Positions 8,169 through 17,699 of a stretch of 64,000 bases of DNA are shown piece by piece (the first letter of the stretch is position 1; every line of letters begins with the position of its first letter). The stretch covers positions 6,138,001 through 6,202,000 of the forward strand of contig NZ_CP094516.1 in NCBI RefSeq assembly GCF_029909975.1, read 5' to 3'. The stretch comes from Bradyrhizobium sp. ISRA430 (GTDB lineage: Bacteria > Pseudomonadota > Alphaproteobacteria > Rhizobiales > Xanthobacteraceae). The translations under genes and the position numbers were made by a program. Under the pieces are notes generated by a model. It did no database searches. It was not told the DNA's origin and worked only from the letters and a program-made list of their open reading frames with translations.

Positions 8169-8243
8169 CTTTTCCACGCTGAAGCACGATGTTGTACGAT
8201 CATGCTCGCCAAATGATCGCGGGAAGAGTTCGCGGATTTATCT
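8169..8243. repeat. Left-end-like repeat L2
   Basis: The sequence beginning CTTTTCCACGCTGAAGCACGA resembles L1 (from 2266). It matches L3 (17836-17911) over a longer range, sharing TTTCCACGCTG, AGCACGAT, TGTACGATC, TGATCG and TTCGCGGATTT-like landmarks. It directly follows the second tRNA-Phe 3' end copy. No coding function is visible. Confidence 0.6.
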
Positions 8244-8330
8244 TCCTGGTAGTGCGCGAGTTTCCGTATGTTCGAATCCGGGCCCGCAACCGCCGTTCTA
8301 GCGATGTCCGCGCGACCAATAAGCGCTCCC

Positions 8331-9311
8331 TTACGACGGCAAATCGCGTGGCCTTCGTTTTTTTGGCCGCCCGGAACGATGTAGACCCCGCACTTCCTGC
8401 TGTTGAAAGAGCTCACCGCACACGTCACGCAACCATTGGCTTGCCGGGTCGTGATGGAAGCGGGCGTGCCAATATTGCTTCACCGTAAAGCCGGCGATCG
8501 CCAGCGGACAGTCGAGCACGCGCAGTCCGTAATAGTGAGCCAACGTTTCGCCGATGTGCCTTGGAAGGGTGGCGATCAGGTCAGTCGTGCCGATGATTGC
8601 GGGTAACCCCAAAAAGCCCGGTAGCTCGAGCGCAACGTCAAGGACTATCCGCTGCTCCTGTAGGGCGTCCGCGAGCAACTGATGTCCGGTGCCGGAGCGA
8701 ATGACGACGTGCGCCTCACGCCTGAAATCACTTGCGGTGATGCGGTCGCGGATCCGGGCATGTTTTGCATTCGCCAGGCAGACCCAATCCTGCGGAAAGA
8801 GCGCTTGTTGGAAGTGCCCGGCGTCGAGGTCCGAGATGTAGCCGAGCGCCAGATCGGCCTCGCCAGACTGCAGCATTCGTGGGGTATCGCCGCCGATCTG
8901 CGCCGCCTCGATTCGGATGCCCGGCGCAACACGACGAACGTAGGCGAGGATGGCCGGAAGCAGCGTGATGTGGCTCGCATCCGTCATGCAGATCACAAAG
9001 TGCCGCTTTGCCGTCGCCGGATCAAACTCGGGACGAAGCTCCGCCAGACGCCGCAGCATCTCCAACGCCTGTCTGGCCGTGCCGATGAGCGCCTCGGCGC
9101 GCGGGGTCGGCAGCATTCCCTCCGCCGACCGAGTGAAGAGCGGGTCGTCCAACTCCTTGCGCAGGCGGGCCAGCCAGATCGAAATGGTCGGCTGACTTTG
9201 ACCGAGCTTCTCGGCCGCCTTGGTAACGCTGCCCGTGGCGAACAATGCGTCGAAGAGCCGGAGCAGGCGCGGCTCCAGCAGGTTCGTCTCGGAGGCGTCT
9301 TGGTGCTTCAT
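8331..9311 (-). CDS. LysR-type transcriptional regulator
   Basis: The 326-residue protein has an N-terminal winged helix (LLRLFDALFATGSVTKAAEK, then LGQSQPTISIWLARLRKEL) typical of LysR regulators, followed by a ligand-binding domain. I chose ATG 9311. A TTG at 9323 would add four residues. It is divergent from the hydroaromatic/CoA gene cluster, with a perfect palindrome between them, so it is the likely activator of 9414-17693. The inducer is probably a pathway substrate, not identified. Confidence 0.9.
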   Translation of the reverse strand: MKHQDASETNLLEPRLLRLFDALFATGSVTKAAEKLGQSQPTISIWLARLRKELDDPLFTRSAEGMLPTPRAEALIGTARQALEMLRRLAELRPEFDPATAKRHFVICMTDASHITLLPAILAYVRRVAPGIRIEAAQIGGDTPRMLQSGEADLALGYISDLDAGHFQQALFPQDWVCLANAKHARIRDRITASDFRREAHVVIRSGTGHQLLADALQEQRIVLDVALELPGFLGLPAIIGTTDLIATLPRHIGETLAHYYGLRVLDCPLAIAGFTVKQYWHARFHHDPASQWLRDVCGELFQQQEVRGLHRSGRPKKRRPRDLPS

Positions 9312-9326
9312 TGCGATCTGCAATAA

Positions 9327-9352
9327 TGGATATAAGGATCATAGCATATCCA
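9327..9352. promoter_or_regulatory. Candidate LysR operator
   Basis: A perfect inverted repeat with 7-bp arms, TGGATAT at 9327-9333 and ATATCCA at 9346-9352, separated by 12 bp. It lies in the 102-bp gap between the divergent LysR gene and the first cluster gene. Size, symmetry and position fit a LysR recognition site. Confidence 0.55.
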
Positions 9353-9413
9353 AATACCAGGCGGCCTGCTAGCACGCTTCCAACACCAAAATGGGTGAGG
9401 GAGAAGCGTTCGG

Positions 9414-10358
9414 ATGAGGATCTGCTTTATCGGAGCAGGAGCCCTGGGCTCGACCATCGGCGGCACGCTGGCGCGCGGCGGTGCCGAGGTCTGGTTGATC
9501 GATCCGTTTCAGGCCCATGTCGACGCGATCAATGCCAGTGGTCTGCGGATGCTCGAAGGTGACGCCGAGACCGTCGTGAAGGTCTCTGCCTGCACCTCCC
9601 CGAGCCAGGTCGGCATCGTGGCGGACCTCGTCATCGTCCTCGTCAAATCCTATCACACGCGGGATGCGATCCGGACGGCAGCGCCGATCATCGGGCCGCA
9701 GACGGTCGTGATGTCGCTTCAGAACGGGCTTGGTCACGAAGACATCCTTTCGGAGGAAGTCGGCCGTGACAGGGTCATGGCAGGTAAGACCTACGTCGGC
9801 GGCGTGCTGCTCGGCCCCGGTCATGTGCGCTCCGGGGTCATCGGCAAGGAAACCATCATCGGCGAGTTCGATGGACGCTTGACGGAACGCGCACAGCGAA
9901 TCTCCGAGACGTTCAATCGTGCCGGCATTCTCACGCTGCTCAGCGACAACATCCTGGGCACGATGTGGGACAAGTTGTTCATCAACGTCGCTGGAGGAGG
10001 GATTACCGCCGTTACCGGGCTGACTTACGGCGGTCTCTATTCGCTACCGATCCTGGAAGATTGCGCGCTGGCCGCGATCTCGGAGGGCATCGCGGTCGCG
10101 CAGGCGGCCGGCGTGAAGATCTCGATCGCCGATCCGCGCCGAGCCTGGACGATGGCGTCTGCCGGACTGCCGCCCGAGTTCAAGACGTCGATGTTGCAGA
10201 GCTTGCAGTCCGGCAATCTGACCGAGGTCGACTACATCCACGGCTCTGTCGTGCGTTGGGGCGCCAAGCTCAACGTGCCGACCCCCGTCAACTCGACCCT
10301 CGTCGCGCTCGTCAAAGGGCTCGAATACGCCCGCAGCGACTATCCGGGAAAGGCCTGA
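9414..10358 (+). CDS. Ketopantoate-reductase-like (ApbA/PanE family) dehydrogenase
   Basis: This 314-residue protein opens with the Rossmann motif ICFIGAGALGSTIGGTLARGG, here with several core glycines, and has SLQNGLGHED, MWDKLFINV and MLQSLQSGNLTEVDYIHG. These match the PanE family, including the active-site Lys and Asn regions. It should reduce a 2-keto acid with NAD(P)H. As the first gene of a LysR-controlled catabolic cluster, and not next to panB, it more likely acts on a pathway intermediate than in pantothenate synthesis. Confidence 0.85.
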   Translation: MRICFIGAGALGSTIGGTLARGGAEVWLIDPFQAHVDAINASGLRMLEGDAETVVKVSACTSPSQVGIVADLVIVLVKSYHTRDAIRTAAPIIGPQTVVMSLQNGLGHEDILSEEVGRDRVMAGKTYVGGVLLGPGHVRSGVIGKETIIGEFDGRLTERAQRISETFNRAGILTLLSDNILGTMWDKLFINVAGGGITAVTGLTYGGLYSLPILEDCALAAISEGIAVAQAAGVKISIADPRRAWTMASAGLPPEFKTSMLQSLQSGNLTEVDYIHGSVVRWGAKLNVPTPVNSTLVALVKGLEYARSDYPGKA

Positions 10359-10362
10359 GACG

Positions 10363-10749
10363 ATGTCGTTGCCCCGCGCGTACATTGAACACGTCGCGAT
10401 CCGCGTGGCGGATGTCGATCATCACGTCGGCTTCTTTCGTGAGGTGCTTGGTCTTGCCATTCGCGACGAGCAACCCGCCGACGGCGCGCGCCCGCGTCAG
10501 GTATGGGTGCTCGGAAGCGTGCAACTCATCGAGGATCCGCATTTTGTCGGGCCGGAGGGGCGTCTCGCCCATCTCGGCATCATGGTCGACGATTACGCAG
10601 GCGTGCTCGCCCGTGCCGCCGCCTGGGGCGCCAAGGCGCTACCCGCCGGGCCGAACTGGCTCGAGCTTCCGGGCGGGCTCAACGTCGAAATCTTGCAAGC
10701 GAGCGCCGGCGCTGTGGAAGCCGCCCTGGCGATTAATCCTCGTGCCTAG
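10363..10749 (+). CDS. VOC (glyoxalase/dioxygenase-fold) family protein
   Basis: This 128-residue protein has the paired beta-alpha-beta-beta-beta modules of the VOC superfamily. Putative metal ligands are His10 (IEHVAI), His70 (RLAHLGI) and Glu109 (LNVEIL). The superfamily includes glyoxalases, epimerases and ring-cleavage dioxygenases, so the reaction cannot be fixed from sequence. It starts 4 bp after the preceding gene and is inside the operon. A dehydroshikimate-dehydratase-type role is not supported by its small size. Confidence 0.75.
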   Translation: MSLPRAYIEHVAIRVADVDHHVGFFREVLGLAIRDEQPADGARPRQVWVLGSVQLIEDPHFVGPEGRLAHLGIMVDDYAGVLARAAAWGAKALPAGPNWLELPGGLNVEILQASAGAVEAALAINPRA

Positions 10750-10768
10750 AGTTAGAGGAAGACGCGAC

Positions 10769-11239
10769 ATGACCGATGAGCGCTACTGGGATGATGCCAA
10801 GGTCGGTGACGAATGCGTCACCCCCTCTGTGACGGTCACCGAAGCGATGGTGAATGCCTATGCCGAACTGACGGGTGATTTCACGCCGGTCCATGTCGAC
10901 GAGGAATACGCCAAGACCACACCATTCGGCACGCGCGTCGCGCACGGGCTGTTTGGTCTGTCGCTGGCCGACGGTTTGAAGACCCGTGCCGACTACCGCT
11001 TCCTTCCGGGAATGTCGCTGGGCTGGACGTGGGATTTCAAGCTGCCGATCAAGCTCGGCGACACCGTGCACGTGAAGTTCCGCGTCGGCTCGATGCGCAC
11101 CACCAAGCGTGAGGGGTGGGGCATCGTGGTGCTGCCCTCGGAGCTGATTAATCAGCGCGGCGAAGTGGTGCAGCTCGGTGAGCATCGGCTGATGATTCCG
11201 ATGCGCCCGAAGAACAATGCCGTAGGAGAGCAGGCATGA
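10769..11239 (+). CDS. MaoC-like (R)-hydratase/dehydratase
   Basis: I chose ATG 10769 (AGAGGAAGACG upstream), giving 156 residues. The hot-dog fold hydratase motif is AELTGDFTPVHVDEEYA with the catalytic pair Asp37 and His42, followed by FGTRVAHGLF. MaoC proteins hydrate 2-enoyl-CoA thioesters. The stop overlaps the start of the CoA-transferase gene (ATGA), so a CoA-thioester step is likely coupled with that transferase. Confidence 0.87.
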   Translation: MTDERYWDDAKVGDECVTPSVTVTEAMVNAYAELTGDFTPVHVDEEYAKTTPFGTRVAHGLFGLSLADGLKTRADYRFLPGMSLGWTWDFKLPIKLGDTVHVKFRVGSMRTTKREGWGIVVLPSELINQRGEVVQLGEHRLMIPMRPKNNAVGEQA

Positions 11240-12462
11240 CGGGGCAAGATCTGCCGCTCAAAGGCGTTCGCGTCATCGACTACAGCCATTTTCTGGCAGG
11301 CCCGTTCATGGGCCGTTGCCTCGCCGCGATGGGCGCGGAAGTCATCAAAGTGGAGCGTCCGAAGGAAGGCGATGCGGGCCGCGCCCACGGCTATTTCAAG
11401 GACGGACAATCCGGCTACTTCCTGCAGCAGAACATGGGCAAGCAGGGCTTGTGCATCGATCTGCGCGACACGCGTGGTCTCGACATGATGATGAAGCTGG
11501 TCGACACAGCCGACGTCTTCATCGAGAACTACCGCCCCGGCGCACTTGAGCGCCTCGGGCTCGGTTACAAGGCGCTGTCGGCGCGGAATCCCAGACTGAT
11601 CTACTGCTCAGTCTCCGCCTATGGCCACACCGGTCCCTATGCTGACCGCCCAGGCTTCGGCCTGATCGCAGAGGCGATGTCGGGCGCTCTGGCGCAACTT
11701 GGCTCCCCCGGTGAAGCGCCGCCGCTGCTGCGGATGCCACTGGCCGACATGTATACCGGCATTCACGGTGTGGCTGCCATCAATGCAGCGCTGGTCGGCC
11801 GCGCGTCGTCCGGGCGCGGTCAGCATATCGATCTGGCGTTGTACGACTGCATGGTCTCGATGCACGACTATGCGGTTCAGCGGTACTTCCTCTCCGGCGG
11901 TACCGACCTGCCGAAGCAAACCGGAAGCGGTCAGCCGGATTCCACCGTCTACGGCGTCTTTCCGGCCAAGGACGGCAATCTTGTTATCGCCGCGCAAGTC
12001 GATGATGCCTGGCGACGATTGGCGACGCTGATCGGAGGAAGCAGTTTGTTATCCGACGAGCGCTTCACCACGCCTGCCGCGCGCAACGCCCACTATGCCG
12101 AAGCGATGGACGTCGTGCGCAACTGGACGCTGTCGCAGCCGTCCCGGGATGCTTGTCTTGCCGCACTCGATGAAGCAGGTGTGCCGTCCGCTCCCGTGCA
12201 GACCATTGAAGAGGTCGTGAAGGACCCGCAGATCCACGCGCGCGGCATGCTGGTCGAGCAGGAACATGCTGTGCTCGGCAAGGTGACGTTGCCGAACCTG
12301 CCATTCCGTTTCTCCGATTGCGACACCACGGTGCGCACTCCGGCACCACTGCTCGGCCAGGACAATCGCCGCATTGCCGCCTCGTTGGGGCTGTCGGCCG
12401 AGCTCGTCGAGGCGATGGTGCGCGACGGCGTCCTCTACAACGAATCCGCCGTGCAGGAGTGA
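11236..12462 (+). CDS. CaiB/BaiF family CoA-transferase (class III)
   Basis: The 408-residue protein begins LPLKGVRVIDYSHFLAGP, has EVIKVERPKEGD and FIENYRPGALERLGLGY, and carries the probable catalytic Asp in MPLADMYTG, all hallmarks of family III CoA-transferases. It moves CoA between carboxylic acids. The start overlaps the MaoC stop by 4 nt. In this cluster it probably activates an organic acid that the ABC transporter imports or that the dehydrogenases produce. The acid is unknown. Confidence 0.9.
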   Translation: MTGQDLPLKGVRVIDYSHFLAGPFMGRCLAAMGAEVIKVERPKEGDAGRAHGYFKDGQSGYFLQQNMGKQGLCIDLRDTRGLDMMMKLVDTADVFIENYRPGALERLGLGYKALSARNPRLIYCSVSAYGHTGPYADRPGFGLIAEAMSGALAQLGSPGEAPPLLRMPLADMYTGIHGVAAINAALVGRASSGRGQHIDLALYDCMVSMHDYAVQRYFLSGGTDLPKQTGSGQPDSTVYGVFPAKDGNLVIAAQVDDAWRRLATLIGGSSLLSDERFTTPAARNAHYAEAMDVVRNWTLSQPSRDACLAALDEAGVPSAPVQTIEEVVKDPQIHARGMLVEQEHAVLGKVTLPNLPFRFSDCDTTVRTPAPLLGQDNRRIAASLGLSAELVEAMVRDGVLYNESAVQE

Positions 12463-12465
12463 ACC

Positions 12466-13293
12466 ATGAGCGATCGTTATGCGGTGATTGGCAACCCGAT
12501 CGGCTTCAGCAAATCACCCCTCATCCACGGCACTTTCGCCAAGATGACGGGACAAGACCTCGTCTATGAGGCGATCGAGGGGCCACTCAATGGCTTCAAC
12601 GAACGGGTCGATCAATTCCGGGCCGAGGGCGCCAAGGGGCTGAACATCACCGCCCCATTCAAGCTCGATGCCTTCGCCTATGCAAACGAGCTTTCAGAGA
12701 GCGCCAAACGAGCAGGCGCCGCAAATTGCCTGAAATTCGACGGCGATCGGATCATTGCCGAGAATTTCGACGGGATCGGCCTGGTGCGTGACATCGCGGT
12801 CAATCTCGGCGTCAAAATGGCCGGCCGGCGCGTCCTGATGCTCGGCGCTGGGGGAGCAGCGCGTGGTGCGCTGCTGCCGTTCCTGCGCCAGGAGCCGTCT
12901 GAGCTTGTTCTCGTCAACCGTACGCTGTCGAAAGCGGTGGCATTGGTCGAAGAGTTTGCCGGCTGTGGTCCCCTGATTGTCAGCGGCTATGCTGAACTGG
13001 CCGATCTCGCCGAGGGTTATGACGTCGTGGTCAACGCGACATCGGCCAGCCTGCGAGGTGAAATGCCTCCGCTTCCGGGCAATGTCTTCCAGGGCGCGGA
13101 GCTGGCGTACGAACTTGCCTATGGGAAAGGATTGACCCCTTTTCTAAAGGCTGCCCGCGCAGAAGGCGTAGCCAAGCTGGCCGACGGCGTCGGCATGCTG
13201 GTCGAGCAGGCGGCGGAAGCTTTTGCCTGGTGGCGCGGCGTTCGACCGAATACTGCTCAGGTCATCGCCGAACTGACCGTCTCATTGAGCTGA
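12466..13293 (+). CDS. aroE: Shikimate dehydrogenase, AroE-like (predicted NADP type)
   Basis: This 275-residue protein has the substrate motif IGNPIGFSKSPLIH, the catalytic Lys in NITAPFK, the catalytic Asp in ENFDG, GAGGAARG for the nucleotide, and LVNRT, whose basic residue marks NADP preference. It interconverts 3-dehydroshikimate and shikimate. The biosynthetic pathway normally has its own aroE elsewhere, and this copy is in a LysR-linked catabolic operon next to a second family member, so a peripheral role is likely. Confidence 0.87.
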   Translation: MSDRYAVIGNPIGFSKSPLIHGTFAKMTGQDLVYEAIEGPLNGFNERVDQFRAEGAKGLNITAPFKLDAFAYANELSESAKRAGAANCLKFDGDRIIAENFDGIGLVRDIAVNLGVKMAGRRVLMLGAGGAARGALLPFLRQEPSELVLVNRTLSKAVALVEEFAGCGPLIVSGYAELADLAEGYDVVVNATSASLRGEMPPLPGNVFQGAELAYELAYGKGLTPFLKAARAEGVAKLADGVGMLVEQAAEAFAWWRGVRPNTAQVIAELTVSLS

Positions 13294-13297
13294 CGTG

Positions 13298-14161
13298 ATG
13301 CCGAGCATGCATCCGAAGTCCAGCTTTCTCGTCGGCCTGATCGGCAGCGGCATCGCTGCGTCCCGCACCCCGCCCATGCACGAAGCGGCCGCCGACGCCG
13401 CCGGCATTCGCTATCTCTACAAGAAGATCGATCTGGCCGAGTTGAAGCTCGGCGTCGAAGCCTTGCCCGAATTGCTCACCGCCGCGAAGCGGATGGGTTT
13501 CAGCGGATTGAACGTGACGCATCCGTGCAAGCAGGTGATCCTTCCACTCTTGGACGAGCTCTCGTCGGATGCAGAAGCGCTTGGTGCGGTGAATACCGTG
13601 GTCATCAGGAATGGCCGAATGACCGGCCACAACACCGACTGGTTCGGCTTCGCCGAGAACTTTCGCCGCAACATGGGGGGTGCGCCGCTCGGCCGCGTTG
13701 TCCAATTCGGCGCGGGTGGTGCAGGCGCGGCGGCAGCTTTCGCGCTCATGAAGCTCGGCGTGAAGGAACTGACCATCATAGACCTCGACTCCGCCAAGGC
13801 GCAGGGCGTGGTCGACGGATTGTCCCCCCGATTTGCAGAAGCGCGCTTAGGGGTCGGCCAGGATGTTGCAGCGGCAGTGGCTGCCGCAGACGGAATTGTC
13901 AACGCAACGCCGATCGGCATGGACAAGTATCCGGGCACGCCGCTGCCGACGGCCCTGCTGCGTCCCGATTTGTGGGTCGCTGAGATCGTCTACTTCCCAC
14001 TGGAAACTGCACTGCTGCGGGCGGCACGTGCCCTCGGCTGCCGCACCGTCGATGGCGGTGGCATGGCGATCTTCCAGGGCACCGAAGCATTCCGCCTGTT
14101 CACGGGCATCTCACCTGATCCAGACGTCTTCTTCGCCACTTTTGCATCCCTGGGAGGGTGA
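13298..14161 (+). CDS. Quinate/shikimate dehydrogenase-like protein (predicted NAD type)
   Basis: About 287 residues. The family motifs are IGSGIAASRTPPMHE, NVTHPCKQ with the catalytic Lys, GHNTDWFGF with the catalytic Asp and GAGGAGAA. The strand after the glycine loop ends in IIDLDSAKA, where the acidic residue in place of NRT indicates NAD rather than NADP, as in catabolic quinate/shikimate dehydrogenases. A GTG three bases upstream is an alternative start. It follows the AroE-like gene within a few bases. Together they suggest oxidation of quinate or shikimate. Confidence 0.85.
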   Translation: MPSMHPKSSFLVGLIGSGIAASRTPPMHEAAADAAGIRYLYKKIDLAELKLGVEALPELLTAAKRMGFSGLNVTHPCKQVILPLLDELSSDAEALGAVNTVVIRNGRMTGHNTDWFGFAENFRRNMGGAPLGRVVQFGAGGAGAAAAFALMKLGVKELTIIDLDSAKAQGVVDGLSPRFAEARLGVGQDVAAAVAAADGIVNATPIGMDKYPGTPLPTALLRPDLWVAEIVYFPLETALLRAARALGCRTVDGGGMAIFQGTEAFRLFTGISPDPDVFFATFASLGG

Positions 14162-14212
14162 CACCCGGCCGATGGGCGAGCGGCACGCACAACGCCCGAG
14201 AGGAAACGCAAG

Positions 14213-14881
14213 ATGGGCTACACGCTCGATTTCTCGGTGGTTTGGCATGCAATGCCCGCGCTACTGTGGGGGTGCGTGGGTACGTTGGGCCTGGCGCTTG
14301 CCGGAATGACGCTCGCAATGATTATCGGTGTCGCCGGCGTCGCGGCACGCGATGCGAGGGCGGCCTGGTTGCGTGCCAGCGTGATCGGCTTCGTCGAGAT
14401 CGTGCGAAACACGCCTTTCCTGGTGCAGATCTTCTTTCTGTTCTTTGCTCTGCCGCTCATCGGATTGAAGCTCAATCCGACTGCCACCGCCATTATCGCA
14501 CTTGGTGTCAATGGCGGCGCCTACGCCATCGAGATCATCCGCGGCGGGGTACAGTCTATTCATAAGGGACAGGTAGAGGCCGGCTACGCGCTCGGACTGC
14601 ATAAATGGCAGGTATTCCGGTTCATCGTGCTCAAGCCCGCACTTCGCGCGATCTACCCCTCGCTCACGGGGCAGTTCATCATGCTGACGCTGACCTCATC
14701 GATCTGTTCGGCCGTATCGGCTTACGAATTGACCTCGGTTGCGCAGCGCATCGAAAGCGACACATTCCGCAGCTTCGAGGTCTATTTTTCCGTAACCTTC
14801 CTGTATCTCGCGATCTCCTGGCTGTTGATGCTGGGCTTCTCGGTCGTCTCTCACCGCTTCTTCTCATATCCGACACGCTGA
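14213..14881 (+). CDS. Polar amino acid-type ABC transporter permease 1
   Basis: This 222-residue inner membrane permease of the His/Glu/Gln type has several hydrophobic helices and the EAA loop EAGYALGLHKWQVFRFIVLKP that contacts the ATPase. A strong GAGGAAA precedes the start. With the second permease, the binding protein and the ATPase (14892-17230) it forms a complete importer. Members of this type usually take up amino acids, but some serve organic acids. Here the cargo is probably the hydroaromatic substrate. Confidence 0.9.
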   Translation: MGYTLDFSVVWHAMPALLWGCVGTLGLALAGMTLAMIIGVAGVAARDARAAWLRASVIGFVEIVRNTPFLVQIFFLFFALPLIGLKLNPTATAIIALGVNGGAYAIEIIRGGVQSIHKGQVEAGYALGLHKWQVFRFIVLKPALRAIYPSLTGQFIMLTLTSSICSAVSAYELTSVAQRIESDTFRSFEVYFSVTFLYLAISWLLMLGFSVVSHRFFSYPTR

Positions 14882-14891
14882 GGGGGAGATC

Positions 14892-15548
14892 ATGGCACCG
14901 CATTTTGGTCCTCCTGAGTTCGGTTTCCTGCTGCGTGGGTTGCAATGGACGATGCTGCTTACGCTGGTCGCGTTTGCAGGCGGCTGCACGGTGGGGCTAG
15001 CTGTCGCATTGCTGCGCACCTGTGGTCATAAGGGGGTAGAGCGGGTCATCCGCATTTACATCGGGATATTCCAGGGCACTCCGCTGCTGCTGCAGCTTTT
15101 CGTCGTGTACTACGGATTGGCGCTAACCGGGCTGAAGCTCGACGCCTTCGTCGCGGTGGCGATCGGTTTCACCGTGAACGCCTCCGCCTTCCTTGGTGAG
15201 ATTTGGCGCGGAGCGATACAGGCCGTGCCGCGCGGCCAGACCGAGGCGGCGATGGCGCTTGGACTGCACTATTCGTCCCGCATGCGCGACATCGTGCTGC
15301 CGCAGGCGATCCGCATCTCGCTGCCGGCGACCATCGGCTATCTCGTACAGCTCATCAAGGGCACTTCGCTCGCCGCCATCGTTGGTTTCATCGAACTCGC
15401 CCGCGCCGGTCAAATCGTATCGAACCAAACCTTCCAGCCGTTGCTCGTCTTCGGCGTGGTCGGCGCAATGTACTTCATCCTCTGCTGGCCACTCTCATGG
15501 TGGGGCAGTCGCATGGAGGCCAGGCTCGCCCTGGCCAATCAAAGGTAG
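14892..15548 (+). CDS. Polar amino acid-type ABC transporter permease 2
   Basis: This 218-residue permease is paired with the one 10 bp upstream. The EAA loop reads TEAAMALGLHYSSRMRDIVLP, followed by LVQLIKGTSLAAIVGFIEL, the typical C-terminal half. The two permeases would make a heterodimeric membrane channel. The gene order permease, permease, binding protein, ATPase is complete without gaps. Confidence 0.9.
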   Translation: MAPHFGPPEFGFLLRGLQWTMLLTLVAFAGGCTVGLAVALLRTCGHKGVERVIRIYIGIFQGTPLLLQLFVVYYGLALTGLKLDAFVAVAIGFTVNASAFLGEIWRGAIQAVPRGQTEAAMALGLHYSSRMRDIVLPQAIRISLPATIGYLVQLIKGTSLAAIVGFIELARAGQIVSNQTFQPLLVFGVVGAMYFILCWPLSWWGSRMEARLALANQR

Positions 15549-15596
15549 GAACGGGCGCACCTGCTCAATCACATACAGCCATCATCGGGAGGAGAT

Positions 15597-16424
15597 ATGT
15601 TGTTTTCACTCAATCGTCGCCAGTTCGGCATTGCGCTGCTGACGCTGGGGGCTATCGCCGTCGCAAGTAAATCGCAGGCGGGCACTCTGGAAGACGTTAA
15701 GAAGAAGGGCGTCGTCGTCATCGGCATTCAGGGCGATAATCCTCCTTGGGGCTATGTCGATAGCTCGGGGAAGCAGGACGGCATCGATGCCGATATGGGG
15801 CGCGCCTTCGCTGACTATCTCGGCGTGAAGGCCGAGTTCGTCCCGCTGGCGGTGGCCAATCGTATTCCGGCGCTGACCACAGGCCGCGTAGACATTCTGT
15901 TCGCAACCATGGCCATGCTGCCCGAGCGCGCGAAGGCGGTGCAATATTCCAAGCCGTATGTCGCCAACGAGATCACGCTTGTCGCTGCCCAGGCGACCCC
16001 GATCAATAGCAATGCCGATATGGGCAAGTACGTTATTGGCGTTCCGAGGTCCTCGACGCAGGACACCCAGGTCACCAATAGCGCTCCAGCAGGCACCGAA
16101 ATCCGCAGGTTTGATGATGACGCGGCCACGATCCAGGCGCTGCTCTCCGGTCAGGTGCAGGCCGTCGGCGCGAACAGCTTCTACCCCCAGCGTCTGAACG
16201 CCGCAAAGCCTGAACTTGGGTTCGAGCCCAAGCTTCACTTCACTGCTCTGTACAACGGGGCCTGCACGCGCCTCGGAGAGAAGGAGTGGAACGAGACGGC
16301 CAACGAATTCATCGACCAGATCAAATCTAACGGCAAGTTGGCCGCCTTTTACGCCAAATGGATGAAGGCGCCCGTGCCGATCTTCCCTGATTCGGTCCCA
16401 GGCGTTCCTTTCACAGTCCAGTAG
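15597..16424 (+). CDS. ABC transporter substrate-binding protein (family 3)
   Basis: This 275-residue exported protein starts [18 protein letters not shown], a twin-arginine-like or Sec leader ending near SQA. A GGAGGAG site sits just before ATG 15597. Mature-part motifs [25 protein letters not shown]-like [11 protein letters not shown] and [12 protein letters not shown] follow the family 3 periplasmic binding fold. It captures the solute for the adjacent permeases. The ligand cannot be read from sequence. Context suggests quinate, shikimate or a related acid. Confidence 0.9.
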   Translation: MLFSLNRRQFGIALLTLGAIAVASKSQAGTLEDVKKKGVVVIGIQGDNPPWGYVDSSGKQDGIDADMGRAFADYLGVKAEFVPLAVANRIPALTTGRVDILFATMAMLPERAKAVQYSKPYVANEITLVAAQATPINSNADMGKYVIGVPRSSTQDTQVTNSAPAGTEIRRFDDDAATIQALLSGQVQAVGANSFYPQRLNAAKPELGFEPKLHFTALYNGACTRLGEKEWNETANEFIDQIKSNGKLAAFYAKWMKAPVPIFPDSVPGVPFTVQ

Positions 16425-16483
16425 CCACTGCGAGCGGCCGACGCGCGATCCGCGTTGGCCGCCGCCCGATAGCGGAGACCAGC

Positions 16484-17230
16484 ATGCGGGACCAGATCCT
16501 GATCGAAATGAAGAGCGTGCAGAAGCGGTACGGCGGGTACCAAGCTCTCCGCAACGTCGATCTCACCGTGCGCAAGGGCGAAAAGATCGTGCTCTGCGGT
16601 CCGTCCGGTTCGGGCAAGTCGACGCTGATCCGCTGTATCAACCGCCTGGAGGAGATCCAGCAGGGCAGCATTGTAGTGAATGGTCATCGCCTGGACGACA
16701 GCATCAAGGCTATCGATGTCGTACGTCAGGACATCGGAATGGTCTTTCAGAGCTTCAACCTTTTTCCGCATATGACGGTCTTGCAGAACTGTACACTCGC
16801 GCCTATTCGCGCGCGCCGCATCAGCAAGACCGAGGCGGAAGAGACCGCACGAAAATACCTTGAGCGCGTGCGCATCGGTGATCAGGCCGAGAAGTATCCA
16901 GCCCAACTTTCGGGCGGCCAGCAACAGCGCGTCGCGATTGCGCGTGCGCTCTGCATGCAGCCCAAGGTGATGCTGTTTGACGAGCCGACCTCGGCTCTCG
17001 ATCCCGAAATGGTCAAGGAGGTACTCGATACGATGATAGGCCTCGCCAACGACGGCATGACCATGATCTGCGTCACCCACGAGATGGGCTTTGCCCGCCA
17101 GGTTGCTGATCGTGTGATTTTCATGGCCGAAGGCCAGATCATCGAAGAAGGCGCGCCCGACGCTTTCTTCCGCAATCCACAGCACGCCCGCACCAAGCAG
17201 TTCCTTGGTGAGATCCTCGCCCATCACTGA
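16484..17230 (+). CDS. ABC transporter ATP-binding protein (amino acid type)
   Basis: This 248-residue ATPase has Walker [11 protein letters not shown]-loop [17 protein letters not shown], signature [15 protein letters not shown], Walker [13 protein letters not shown] and the switch His in VTHEMGFAR. It powers the two permeases at 14213-15548. The aroQ gene begins 13 bp after its stop. Confidence 0.93.
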   Translation: MRDQILIEMKSVQKRYGGYQALRNVDLTVRKGEKIVLCGPSGSGKSTLIRCINRLEEIQQGSIVVNGHRLDDSIKAIDVVRQDIGMVFQSFNLFPHMTVLQNCTLAPIRARRISKTEAEETARKYLERVRIGDQAEKYPAQLSGGQQQRVAIARALCMQPKVMLFDEPTSALDPEMVKEVLDTMIGLANDGMTMICVTHEMGFARQVADRVIFMAEGQIIEEGAPDAFFRNPQHARTKQFLGEILAHH

Positions 17231-17243
17231 ACGGAGTTCTTCT

Positions 17244-17693
17244 ATGAGTCGTCTTGTCTACGTCCTCAACGGGCCAAATCTCAATTTGCTTGGCAAGCGC
17301 CAGCCCCACATCTACGGTCACGAGACGCTTGCGGATGTGGAGCGGGATTGCCGAGCGCTAGCCAAGGAGCTTGGCCTGGAGATTCGCTTTCATCAATCCA
17401 ACAGAGAATACGAGCTGATCGACTGGATCCACGAGGCGCGCGAGACGGCTGCCGGCATCGTAATGAATCCCGCGGCTTTCACCCATACGTCGGTCGCCAT
17501 CCTGGATGCTTTGAACACGTTCGAGGGGACAATGATCGAGGTGCACATTTCCAACGTGCACAAACGCGAGGAATTCCGCCACCACTCGTTTGTCTCCAAA
17601 CGAGCTGATGGGGTCATCGCAGGCTTCGGCACTCAGGGTTATCTGCTCGGCTTGCGTCGTGTGGCCAAGCTGCTTGATGAGAAGAAGGGATAG
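17244..17693 (+). CDS. aroQ: Type II 3-dehydroquinate dehydratase
   Basis: This 149-residue protein has [18 protein letters not shown] with the active-site Tyr, [13 protein letters not shown] with the catalytic His, and [17 protein letters not shown], all diagnostic for type II dehydroquinase. It converts 3-dehydroquinate to 3-dehydroshikimate. I chose ATG 17244, with ACGGAG upstream. In this operon it would link quinate dehydrogenase to dehydroshikimate. No dehydroshikimate dehydratase is present in the window. Confidence 0.95.
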   Translation: MSRLVYVLNGPNLNLLGKRQPHIYGHETLADVERDCRALAKELGLEIRFHQSNREYELIDWIHEARETAAGIVMNPAAFTHTSVAILDALNTFEGTMIEVHISNVHKREEFRHHSFVSKRADGVIAGFGTQGYLLGLRRVAKLLDEKKG

Positions 17694-17699
17694 CATCGT

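Noticed and set aside
8250..8295. Possible tRNA remnant with TTCGAATCC
   Set aside because: The T-loop-like string is present but the flanks do not pair into a T stem and no acceptor or anticodon arm can be drawn.
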